A stretch of 64,000 nucleotides of DNA from SIAJ01 sp036266155. Its GTDB lineage: Bacteria > Planctomycetota > Planctomycetia > Gemmatales > Gemmataceae. Location: the NCBI GenBank assembly GCA_036266155.1, contig DATANR010000134.1, positions 55,050 through 119,049 on the forward strand. The letters run 5' to 3'. The notes below the pieces were generated by a model that made no database searches, had not been told where the DNA came from, and saw nothing but the letters and a program-made list of their open reading frames with translations. This document shows, in pieces, positions 53,926-61,326 of this stretch (its first letter is position 1; each line of letters begins with the position of its first letter). Position numbers and translations under genes: made by a program.

Positions 53926-54280
53926 GCGGCGTATCGAGTTATTGGAACGGCGGCCAACGCCGGGGCCGGCGAAAGGCCATCCCGGATGGCTCTTGGGTCA
54001 ACTTGAACTGTTAGTAGAGGCGAACCATCCAATCACCGCCCCGGCCGCCTTCAAGACTTGCTGGGCGGCTTATTTATCAGCCCGCGAACAACTAGCATCC
54101 AGTCCTGGCCAGCCACCGCACGATTACCATCCGGAGTGGCCCGAACCTGAACGGCAGCGGGTTTGGATCGTTTGGGACGATCCTCGGCTCAATGCCTTCA
54201 TTGACCCGATTTTGGAAATGCTTGTTGAGGCTGGCAAGGTCCACGCCCGCACAAGACCTTCCCCCTCCCCCCGCGTCTGA
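53909..54280 (+). CDS. Small hypothetical protein
   Basis: This 123-aa protein starts with an ATG inside the preceding gene. It has a basic N-terminus (MPRSIKRRIELLERRPTPG) and a segment AFKTCWAAYLSAREQLASS, with no recognised domain. Overlap with the HTH gene supports co-translation. The 148 bp after it hold nothing identifiable. Confidence 0.55.
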   Translation: MPRSIKRRIELLERRPTPGPAKGHPGWLLGQLELLVEANHPITAPAAFKTCWAAYLSAREQLASSPGQPPHDYHPEWPEPERQRVWIVWDDPRLNAFIDPILEMLVEAGKVHARTRPSPSPRV

Positions 54281-54428
54281 GAATCTGTTTTTGACCGATG
54301 TCGGGCGGCTCGCTGACCGGCTCGATATTGCGTGATTGTTTTTCGACAAAACTCGATCTCAACCACTGCGAGCATCCCGTTCGGCACACAATGCCGGTTC
54401 ACAGACTGGCGATCCTCAGTCAAAACCT

Positions 54429-55874
54429 TTACTTGCTTGCCGCGTGGTCCGTCGACAGCGGCGGATTCCAGGGCACAATTTCCGCTTCCCAAGGGTGTTG
54501 CTGCCGGAGGCGACACGAGTACCGACCTTGATAGTTAAACAGCCGCAGAAGGCACAGTTCCAATGCCCATAGCCCGAGCGTCCAGACTTCTACACGGGCA
54601 TCGTCGGTGTGACGATCAAACTTTTCCCGGTTCTTTTTCGTCGGGTGGGTGATTGTGTTTCGAACTCCGGTCATCGCCCGCGGTCCGTCTGACCAGTTTT
54701 CGGCCTTGGCTAACGCCGCAAGTTGATCGCACACGTCGGGAATTGAAGTCGGGATGTTCGCCCATCGGAACAGCAAGCGGATACGGTCTTCGGCAGGTAA
54801 ACGATCAAATCCATCTTGGCTAACCCATCCTTCGGTTTCGACAAGGACGGCGGAGGCCAGCAGCTCGAACGCGGTCTGGGTCAGGACTATGGCCCCTTCA
54901 ATTGAGCCGGACTGCTTATTCGCTTCGGTGTGCCAATGAATTGCAGTTTGAATCACGTCTCGCCAAACAGGATCTGACCATCGGGCGACGAATCCGGCGA
55001 ACGGAGCGGAGAATGAATCCGCGTCACGCGTCTGAAGCCAGCTCTGGCGGAATCGGAATGGCTCGACTCGTCGGCAGTCCCACGCTTCCCAGGCCCTATG
55101 GCCATTAGCGTCATACCCGACTGGCAGGAAGGGACCGGTCCATCTCCCGGCGACGAAAGTAAAATACCATGCCAAGAGGTTTAACACTTCATCAGCGTTC
55201 TCAACCGAGAACGTCTTACCGTCCACGCGTTCGATCCTTCCGACATGTGTTACTCCGTAGCCGGACTTGGCCCGAAGCTCCGACCGAACCTGCCCCTCTT
55301 CAGAGACTTCGTCCAAGGTCACTCGCCATCCGTCTCCCATCAGTTCCGATCGTGCCGCTGCACTGCCTCCGTTGGGATAATTGATCGGCCGGCCGTGAGG
55401 GTCAGCGAAGTTTGGCAGCAGAAAATCAACCATGCTGACCGGCCCCGGCCGCGGACGGATAACCCTGGCACGAATTTGTCCGCCCCAAGCCACTAGGCTT
55501 CCTTTCGGTGTGTTGGACATACGTTCGACGAACAAAGCCTGATCGGGTATGTCGGTTCCATCATTTAGCCGAAGGGTGACTTCACCCAGCCCTTCAAAAA
55601 TGCTCCGAAAAATACCCATCGATCGGATGTTGTCATAAGGAATGTCGCGGGAAGTCAAGCGGATCGATGGCGAAGGAAGCCATTCCAAGCTGATACATGT
55701 TTCGGCCTGTGCAGCAACGTCGGCCCTCAAGTAATGAACTACACCTTGTTCAAGGATGATTGGCCGGTTCGGATCCCCAACTTGGAACGGTGGATTTAGT
55801 GCTGCGGGCGGCTCCGGCGGAACAGCCGTTGCGAGCAAGTTGGGATCGTCCAAGTTGGGATCGTCGGTGGGCAC
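54429..55874 (-). CDS. Large protein with C-terminal HEPN-type R-x4-H motif
   Basis: Read from a GTG at 55874 the protein has 481 aa. The N-terminus contains the duplicated DDPNLDDPNL, encoded by a 15-bp direct repeat. The central part is beta-rich and unrecognised. The C-terminal helical section, GAIVLTQTAFELLASAVLVET and later AMTGVRNTITHPTKKNREKF, has R405-N-T-I-T-H410, the R-x4-6-H signature of HEPN ribonucleases common in anti-phage systems and toxins. A general resemblance to ApeA/YopA-type HEPN proteins is likely but not tested. It is in the island cargo, alone in its transcript with 110 bp before the upstream gene. Confidence 0.6.
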   Translation of the reverse strand: MPTDDPNLDDPNLLATAVPPEPPAALNPPFQVGDPNRPIILEQGVVHYLRADVAAQAETCISLEWLPSPSIRLTSRDIPYDNIRSMGIFRSIFEGLGEVTLRLNDGTDIPDQALFVERMSNTPKGSLVAWGGQIRARVIRPRPGPVSMVDFLLPNFADPHGRPINYPNGGSAAARSELMGDGWRVTLDEVSEEGQVRSELRAKSGYGVTHVGRIERVDGKTFSVENADEVLNLLAWYFTFVAGRWTGPFLPVGYDANGHRAWEAWDCRRVEPFRFRQSWLQTRDADSFSAPFAGFVARWSDPVWRDVIQTAIHWHTEANKQSGSIEGAIVLTQTAFELLASAVLVETEGWVSQDGFDRLPAEDRIRLLFRWANIPTSIPDVCDQLAALAKAENWSDGPRAMTGVRNTITHPTKKNREKFDRHTDDARVEVWTLGLWALELCLLRLFNYQGRYSCRLRQQHPWEAEIVPWNPPLSTDHAASK

Positions 55875-55984
55875 GGATTGGCCTCATGAACCTGAAGTCG
55901 AACGAATCATCATCATCCAAAAAGGAGGCTTCAACAGCGTGTAAGGTTCTCTGAATCTGCCGGCGTAAACAAATTGACTCGCGA

Positions 55985-56986
55985 TCACTTCAGAGACTTC
56001 AACAGATCATCAGCTTCGGCCGCGGCCATTGTCCCCGGGTACTTTTGAATTACGAGTTTGAGTTGGGTGCGGGCGGAGTCGTTGTTCTTTGCTCGGATGA
56101 ACGCCTTAGCCACTCTCAACATTGCCGCGGAGTCCCGTTCGGCAATTGCGTTCGGATCCTTCTTGCTTTCCTTTTTGGGTGCTTCCTTGGCCGTTGGCTG
56201 ATTCTTGGGCTGGGGCGGGCTCCAGCCCGCCGGTGCATCGTCCGGCAGGGGCCACTGCTTTTCGTACCGTTCCCAAATGGCAATGTCGTCCAACTGGCTC
56301 AGAGTGAGCTTATGCTTCTCCGCCAAGGCTTCCTTTGTCGGCTCCATTTCCGCTCTTGTGCCGTTGGGATTCCGGCTCATGAACCAGTCTTCGATCCACA
56401 CATATTCGCGAAAGATTGCCCGTCGTTGATCTTCGGAAAGCCCAAGACGGGTTTCCGCTGGTTTGCCATATGTGGCGAGCAATTGTCGGTTGACTTCCTT
56501 GACGAGTGGCTTGCCCGGCTGTGCGAATAGGCGGGCTACCCATTTGCTTCCGTCTGTCAGTCGCTCCATATCCGTGTAGACGAAAACGACGACGGGGACG
56601 ATCCATCGGTCGCCTTTGCGGACTCGTTCGGCCTCAATGGTCTTGGCTTGTTTGTCGAGAAGAGCCATAAGTCCGGGCTCGGATAGGTGGCCGGAGCACA
56701 GTGCCTTGATGGTGCCGCCGCCCATCCCCTTCTCATAGTCGTAATGGATGACCGCGGCGGGCTGCGGCTGGGGTGGCTGCTCGACCGGCTCAACGGCTCT
56801 TTGCGGGATGGCGGGCTGGGCTTTTGGCGGGTTCCCCACGGTTGCCACCGAATCGGTACGACTGGCGTCGCCACGCTCGGTAATGCGGCCGAAGCCCCCA
56901 CAGCACAAGCACCCGAACAAACCAAACGCGAGAAGGCCGGCACAACCGATGGTGCCGCTCAAAAGCGTCAATTGCTCTTTTTTCAT
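55985..56986 (-). CDS. Membrane-anchored hypothetical protein
   Basis: From the ATG at 56986 the product has 333 aa. It begins MKKEQLTLLSGTIGCAGLLAFGLFGCLCCGGF, a hydrophobic anchor or lipoprotein-like leader rich in Cys and Gly, followed by a proline-rich linker (about residues 45-90). The remaining part has no recognised domain. Its last 60 residues (AMLRVAKAFIRAKNNDSARTQLKLVIQKYPGTMAAAEADDLLKSL) look like a TPR-type hairpin. It precedes the HEPN-motif gene by 110 bp and is preceded by a structured leader (57051-57135). Confidence 0.6.
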   Translation of the reverse strand: MKKEQLTLLSGTIGCAGLLAFGLFGCLCCGGFGRITERGDASRTDSVATVGNPPKAQPAIPQRAVEPVEQPPQPQPAAVIHYDYEKGMGGGTIKALCSGHLSEPGLMALLDKQAKTIEAERVRKGDRWIVPVVVFVYTDMERLTDGSKWVARLFAQPGKPLVKEVNRQLLATYGKPAETRLGLSEDQRRAIFREYVWIEDWFMSRNPNGTRAEMEPTKEALAEKHKLTLSQLDDIAIWERYEKQWPLPDDAPAGWSPPQPKNQPTAKEAPKKESKKDPNAIAERDSAAMLRVAKAFIRAKNNDSARTQLKLVIQKYPGTMAAAEADDLLKSLK

Positions 56987-57344
56987 TTCTGGGCGTACGA
57001 AACGACGGAGCGGCGGACGCAAGGCCGCTCCAGCAAGCCCGGCCAAGAGCTTATCAGAACAGCACCTGGCCGCCGCCCCTTGCGGGGCGTGGAACAGGTG
57101 CTGCCTCTGATAAACACCGTGGGGTCGCCCCCACGTTTGGCCGGTTCGCTGAAGACAGCAACCCATGCTCACGCATGGTTCAAGTTGTAACGGGGCGATA
57201 TCTGCCCCGGTGCTAAGCGCGTCGCTCCAAACACAATGAGATTCGCCCGGCAACATGCTGGGCTTGTAAGGAAGTGTACACGACCCCGCGACCGGGTACA
57301 GCTAGGAAGTAATTGGAACGTTGATGGGGCAAGACCTTACCGCG
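56987..57344. other. 358-bp leader/spacer with RNA-like hairpins
   Basis: No gene is supported. The spacer contains a three-tier stem-loop (57051-57113): TTATCAGA with TCTGATAA, CAGCACCTG with CAGGTGCTG, and an inner CGCCCC with GGGGCG. A second hairpin, CGTGGGG/CCCCACG, lies at 57118-57135. It lies upstream of the membrane-anchored gene and downstream of the zinc-ribbon gene. It could be a small RNA, a processing site or a leader. Confidence 0.6.
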
Positions 57345-57917
57345 TTACCACAATCCGAACCGTGAAAGGCTCTCTGGCCGCTCGGGGGCCGGGTCCGAGA
57401 TCAGGTCTTCCGGCTGCCCGTTGAAGCCGCATGCCTTCAACACAGCGGGAACCTCATAGAAACGGAAGGGAGCTTCGGCGATTTCGTCGCGGAGCTGTTC
57501 AAGCTTTTTCCACCGGTGACGGCTTGTAAACGTTCCGTATGCCTGCCCCGCCGCGATCAACTCCCAAAGAGCTTTCTTCGTTTTGCATGCCTGGACCTTG
57601 GTTCGCCATTCTGGTCGAAACCGTTGAGTTACCGCAGCGATGATCTTGCCGTGGTACTCATCCCGCTTGCGTCGGTAATTCGCTTCTTCAGCCAAGGTCG
57701 TATTCAGCACCCAGCCACGCCGGTCTTCTGCATCAGGTGTTCTCACAACGACCGTTCGATCATAGGTGTAGATCGGCTCGCACCGCGGGCAGAGCATCAC
57801 CCACTCTTCATGGCTTGTTCCGAAGAACATGCTGTAGCTATTGCTGCGGTAGGCGAATTGTCCTTCGCCGCACGGGCAAGGATGAAGAGACTCGTGTTCC
57901 CATGTAACCGTCGGCAT
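57345..57917 (-). CDS. Zinc-ribbon hypothetical protein
   Basis: The ATG at 57917 gives 190 aa, with AAGG upstream; the longer frame enters the neighbouring gene. The N-terminal part, CPCGEGQFAYRSNSYSMFFGTSHEEWVMLCPRC, is a CxC/CxxC zinc-ribbon. The rest has helical stretches such as EANYRRKRDEYHGKIIAAVTQRFRPEW, without a known domain. It lies 26 bp downstream of the membrane HIRAN-like gene, so these two are probably co-expressed. Confidence 0.6.
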   Translation of the reverse strand: MPTVTWEHESLHPCPCGEGQFAYRSNSYSMFFGTSHEEWVMLCPRCEPIYTYDRTVVVRTPDAEDRRGWVLNTTLAEEANYRRKRDEYHGKIIAAVTQRFRPEWRTKVQACKTKKALWELIAAGQAYGTFTSRHRWKKLEQLRDEIAEAPFRFYEVPAVLKACGFNGQPEDLISDPAPERPESLSRFGLW

Positions 57918-57943
57918 GACCGCACCCTTGACCGGCTCGAAAG

Positions 57944-58819
57944 CTACGCACGCTTGCCGTGCAAGCACACGTCCAACCAGACGCCGAAGCTTCCACTGTC
58001 ACCACCGCCCCGGTCCCATCCTCCCCGGACGTTGGCCCGGCATGGAAACTCACTCCCGTGGATCCGCTCTCGCCGCAGCCTAGCTCGGAAAATTCTGGCG
58101 TTCTCTCGTGACAGATAGCCAACGGTCAGGCCCTTGATTTCCACGCGGACGGCTTGGGCGTCGTGCGGATTGCCATCGTCCAGTAATAACACGGCGGCAA
58201 TTTCCAGGTCTTGGCTCTTTCGCGTTCGACCGCCACACACTCGCTCAAGCTCCCTTTGGTAATGCGATTCGCCGACAATTTCCAAATTGAATCGCCCGCC
58301 GCCGTCCATCCACCGCGGAACCACACCATGCGACTCGACATCGGCCGCCCGCTCATCACGGGCGATTTGCTCGCGGCGTTCTCGATCCCGTTCCCGTCGT
58401 TCCTCCGTGGCACGTTCCCGCTCAGCACGGCGGGCTTCACGCTCCGCTCGCAATTCATCCTGATAGTTAAGCCATGCTTCCTTGGCGGCTGGGAGTTGGT
58501 CGGTCAAATCTGCCCGACGGCTATCAAGCTCAGCATCCGAGCCGGCCAGCATGAGTCCAGCACCGGCAGCGAAACAAATGACAGCCCCGGCGATGGCAAA
58601 GCCGATCGTGGTGACGGTCGGCATTCCGATAACATATCCGAACGCCAGCAACACGCCGAACAGGGCCGCGGCCGGAAACATCATGCAGCAGACCCGTCCG
58701 GTGGGCGAAGGCCCGACGCCAGTAAGGTCGACTACCCGCCGAGAAGCTTGTCTAAGCCGAATTAGACGAAGGGTGCGGCGAAGCCGAGGATAGGTCAGCA
58801 GGGGCGGCGGGGCGGCCAT
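57944..58819 (-). CDS. Membrane protein with coiled coil and HIRAN-like C-terminal domain
   Basis: The product is 291 aa. Two hydrophobic segments (about residues 45-66 and 70-93, MFPAAALFGVLLAFGYVIGM and TTIGFAIAGAVICFAAGAGLML) form a membrane hairpin, followed by a charged coiled coil (EREARRAERERATEERRERDRERREQ). The C-terminal 120 residues contain LEIVGESHYQRELERV, LLLDDGNPHDAQAVRVEIKGLTVGYLSRENARIFRARL and GSFGVWLDV, which fit the HIRAN-type domain. HIRAN is known from DNA-repair helicases as a binder of DNA 3' ends; stand-alone membrane versions have no described function. It heads the minus-strand cargo transcript. Confidence 0.7.
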   Translation of the reverse strand: MAAPPPLLTYPRLRRTLRLIRLRQASRRVVDLTGVGPSPTGRVCCMMFPAAALFGVLLAFGYVIGMPTVTTIGFAIAGAVICFAAGAGLMLAGSDAELDSRRADLTDQLPAAKEAWLNYQDELRAEREARRAERERATEERRERDRERREQIARDERAADVESHGVVPRWMDGGGRFNLEIVGESHYQRELERVCGGRTRKSQDLEIAAVLLLDDGNPHDAQAVRVEIKGLTVGYLSRENARIFRARLRRERIHGSEFPCRANVRGGWDRGGGDSGSFGVWLDVCLHGKRA

Positions 58820-59028
58820 GTGAGTTCCACGCTTACGGCGAGTCGACCGAAGATGTATGGCGAGTATATTCGACCGGGAAGCCGCGAAGGTAAAATACTT
58901 GACCCGTTGAGGCAGCGGCAGGAGATGGGACGGAAGCCCGCGGCTGCAATCGTAGCGAACCAGTTAATGCAGGCGGCAGTCCGTCAGAGTAATGGTCGAG
59001 TCAACCGCACGGAATCCGACGGGCAGAA

Positions 59029-60084
59029 ATGTTGAGCAATCAAATGGCACCTGCTTCCGAAATCGTCGTCCGCCACGAGTACGATCGCAAGCCGGTTTGG
59101 GACCGGATTCGCGGTCGCAAGTCGGTGTTCCTCGATACCAACGTGTGGATTGACATGGCTGATGGCAAACTCGACGCCGCCAAGCCGATTCGCGAGAAAC
59201 TGACCGAGTTGGTCGGTGCCGGCGTACTTTTCTGCCCACTATCTCGGACAATTATTTGGGAACTCTTCAAACAGGCCAAGGACTCGCGGCTGCGGACCGG
59301 CGGGCTAATGGAATCCCTAAGTCTGAACGCGTGCTTCACGCGACCGGAGGAGATATTCGCTTGGGAGTTCAGTGTGTTCTTAAAAAGACTCGCCAGCCGA
59401 TGCGATGAGCAGTGTGAGCGACACATGCTGTTTGTTCCCGTACTCGGTCATCTGACTTCGTCTTGCAGCTTGAAATATGCTGCCGACTCGCCGGCTGACT
59501 ACGTCCGAGAATCATCGAAGATAATCTTTGACGCTCTGAGTCGCATGTCTCTTACGGACCTGCTAAAGCTCGACACGGAAGTGATTTCAGAGTTCTTGAG
59601 GGCGGCTCCGGCTCCGCCATACCAGCGGGAAGCCGAGTTCTTTAGAGCGTTCGCGAAGGGCGACCGGGATAAAGTTTGGACATACGAAGCGGCCGTCGTG
59701 TCAAAAAACGTTGTCGAGCCGATCATCAAGAATCTTTCGGCAAGCGATGTCGTAACGCTGCACGCCTTCATCGGCACAGCCCCGAAAGATAAGTACGGTG
59801 GCATTCTGCCGACCCTGATGCCCCGGCTTCCTGCTGTTTGCAATCACGTCGATGTAATGGCTCTGGCGTCCGAGGATCCAAACCGAAAGGACCGACCGTC
59901 GGACTTCTACGACCTAGATATGCTGCCGGTTCCCTTGGCCTACGCTGACGTATTCGTTTCCAGAGATCGGCGGATACGCGATATGCTCCAGAACCGCGGG
60001 AAGCTCTTGCATCGAAACCGCTGCCAGTTCTTCTCCGATTATGCGGCTTTTGGCGATTGGCTGGGGAATGCTGGTATCGCCTGA
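59029..60084 (+). CDS. PIN-domain-type protein
   Basis: The product has 351 aa, starting at the ATG at 59029. Segment SVFLDTNVWIDMADG (Asp36) is a typical PIN start, and PSDFYDLDMLPVPLAYADVFVSRDRRIRDML near the C-terminus gives the further acidic residues and the usual S/T-x-D. The middle part (about 90-280) is a long insertion compared with small VapC toxins. PIN proteins are nucleases, usually RNases. There is no small antitoxin gene upstream, so it does not look like a simple VapBC pair. It overlaps the next gene by 17 bp. Confidence 0.75.
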   Translation: MLSNQMAPASEIVVRHEYDRKPVWDRIRGRKSVFLDTNVWIDMADGKLDAAKPIREKLTELVGAGVLFCPLSRTIIWELFKQAKDSRLRTGGLMESLSLNACFTRPEEIFAWEFSVFLKRLASRCDEQCERHMLFVPVLGHLTSSCSLKYAADSPADYVRESSKIIFDALSRMSLTDLLKLDTEVISEFLRAAPAPPYQREAEFFRAFAKGDRDKVWTYEAAVVSKNVVEPIIKNLSASDVVTLHAFIGTAPKDKYGGILPTLMPRLPAVCNHVDVMALASEDPNRKDRPSDFYDLDMLPVPLAYADVFVSRDRRIRDMLQNRGKLLHRNRCQFFSDYAAFGDWLGNAGIA

Positions 60085-60997
60085 AACTGTTGGTCAAATT
60101 GTTGACCCCGAAACCGGCGTGTCCATTGGCTGCGGTTCTGTGTTGAGTCGGCCCGGGTTTGGAGCAGCAATGGACAACTCCGACTGTTTCGCGGGGGCTT
60201 TGAACGACTGTTCGCCCGAAATTAGCGGTGAACACTATACGTCGAACTTAATCCTCCGCCGCGTTTCGCGTGGCAAGCCGAGCGTATTGGTAAAGAACCT
60301 GCCATTTCAGCCGCCCGAAACGCTCCAGCACTTCGGGATCAGTAGCTTGGTTGCCAACGTGCTTTGCCGCGAACACAACTCCCGGCTTTCCGGTTTCGAC
60401 ACTGAGGGTGGCAAGTTGTTCGCCGCACTGGACGACATTGACCAACAGGTGTCAACTGGCGGGGCTGGCGACTCCGCCTACGAAGTAAATGGAGACATGG
60501 TCGAACGCTGGCTGCTCAAGACGCTGATCGGAAGCCTGTTCAGCGGTAACCTTCGTCTACCCGATGGACGAGCAAAGTCGGTTCGCCCGCCAGACGAGTA
60601 TTTGGACATGTTGTTCCGGACGGGAGAGTTCCCTGCGGGGTGTGGCCTTTATTTGACCGCCGCAAGACCGAATCAGGTGTTAAAAGGCTCTCCCACGGTC
60701 TTCACGATGGAGGCCGAGCCAAGTGCGGAAGGAAATGTGATTGGCCTACACGTGGGTATGTTCGGTTTCGATTTCTTCTTAGCACTTGTGCCCGTACCTG
60801 ATCCCCGTCCGAAACACTTGGCCGATGCTACGTACCGACCCACGGGATTGCTTTTCGTCACCAACACTGGCCGAAAGGAAATCCGGTTTCAGTGGAAGGC
60901 GGGGTCCGGCCAAGTCGTGGGCGTCAGGCACGTGGGTACAGACCATGCGACCCGAGAAGAACTCGGCATTCCAGACAACCCGAAACGTCGACGGTGA
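60068..60997 (+). CDS. HNH-like zinc-binding protein
   Basis: Starting at the ATG at 60068 it has 309 aa; a start near 60169 (MDNSDCF) is possible. Cys40 and Cys48 with GEH (54-56) and the segment LVANVLCREHNSRLSGFDTEG recall the HNH-endonuclease-like pattern of stand-alone proteins (C-x-n-C, S-x-E-H, then C-x-x-H/C-N-x-x-L-x-x-x-D), with one expected cysteine partly displaced. The remainder has no recognised domain. Overlap with the PIN gene suggests the two are translated together as a nuclease pair. Confidence 0.5.
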   Translation: MLVSPETVGQIVDPETGVSIGCGSVLSRPGFGAAMDNSDCFAGALNDCSPEISGEHYTSNLILRRVSRGKPSVLVKNLPFQPPETLQHFGISSLVANVLCREHNSRLSGFDTEGGKLFAALDDIDQQVSTGGAGDSAYEVNGDMVERWLLKTLIGSLFSGNLRLPDGRAKSVRPPDEYLDMLFRTGEFPAGCGLYLTAARPNQVLKGSPTVFTMEAEPSAEGNVIGLHVGMFGFDFFLALVPVPDPRPKHLADATYRPTGLLFVTNTGRKEIRFQWKAGSGQVVGVRHVGTDHATREELGIPDNPKRRR

Positions 60998-61042
60998 TCG
61001 GACGTGGTGCGGTGCTACTGACTGCAAGCAAGGCCCCGGCGA

Positions 61043-61063
61043 GCCACCTTACCGCCACCTTGA
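61043..61063. promoter_or_regulatory. Right copy of doubled GCCACCTT motif (possible integrase arm site)
   Basis: This block is the 20/21 match of 50134-50154 and lies 103 bp inside the right attachment site. It supports the island ending here. Confidence 0.5.
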
Positions 61064-61165
61064 CCCGTGATTATCCATGAACGCCGTTGAACATCAGGTT
61101 AACAAAAACCCAATGTTTTACAGCGTCCACGGACACCCTTGAACATCGGCAAAATGGACCGGAAT

Positions 61166-61213
61166 GCTTTCGTAAAGCGGGGGTCCAGGGTTCGAATCCC
61201 TGAGGCGGCTTTG
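61166..61213. repeat. Right attachment site (attR), displaced tRNA-Thr 3' fragment
   Basis: The 48 bp are identical to the tRNA 3' half at 50059-50106. The 5' half of a tRNA is absent (the preceding bases are GGACCGGAAT), so this is not a functional tRNA but the scar of integration. Confidence 0.92.
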
Positions 61214-61255
61214 ATGAAGAACGCCACAAGGACAACAACTTGTGGCGTTCTTCAT
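61214..61255. terminator. 17-bp-stem hairpin adjoining attR
   Basis: ATGAAGAACGCCACAAG pairs perfectly with 61239-61255 around an 8-nt loop, starting directly at the attR edge. Before insertion this would have followed the tRNA-Thr gene and probably was its terminator. It may also end the minus-strand gene at 61327. A T run is missing. Confidence 0.65.
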
Positions 61256-61326
61256 GTCGGGCGATTCGGCGGTCAGTTCTTGTTTGCACCACAGTTTGCA
61301 CCATGTTCGCGCCGGACGGTTTTCGG

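Larger units (their letters stand above)
50059..61213. mobile_element. 11.1-kb integrative genomic island in tRNA-Thr
   Basis: The element is bounded by exact 48-bp direct repeats of the tRNA 3' half. It holds, left to right, a tyrosine integrase, zinc-ribbon protein, excisionase-like protein, AAA ATPase, an HTH protein, a small hypothetical, a HEPN-motif protein, a membrane-anchored protein, a zinc-ribbon protein, a membrane HIRAN-like protein, a PIN protein and an HNH-like protein. Its composition looks less GC-rich than the flanks (by eye). No structural phage genes or relaxase were seen, so it may be a satellite or a small integrative island mobilised in trans. Confidence 0.9.

Noticed and set aside
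53551..54280. Phage packaging module
   Set aside because: The HTH protein resembles a terminase small subunit, but no large terminase, portal or capsid gene is present in the island.
54281..54428. A gene between the small hypothetical and the HEPN-motif protein
   Set aside because: Short plus-strand frames there have no ribosome binding site or recognisable product.
61166..61213. Second tRNA-Thr gene
   Set aside because: Only the 3' half is present; the D-arm and 5' acceptor strand are missing, so it is an integration scar.
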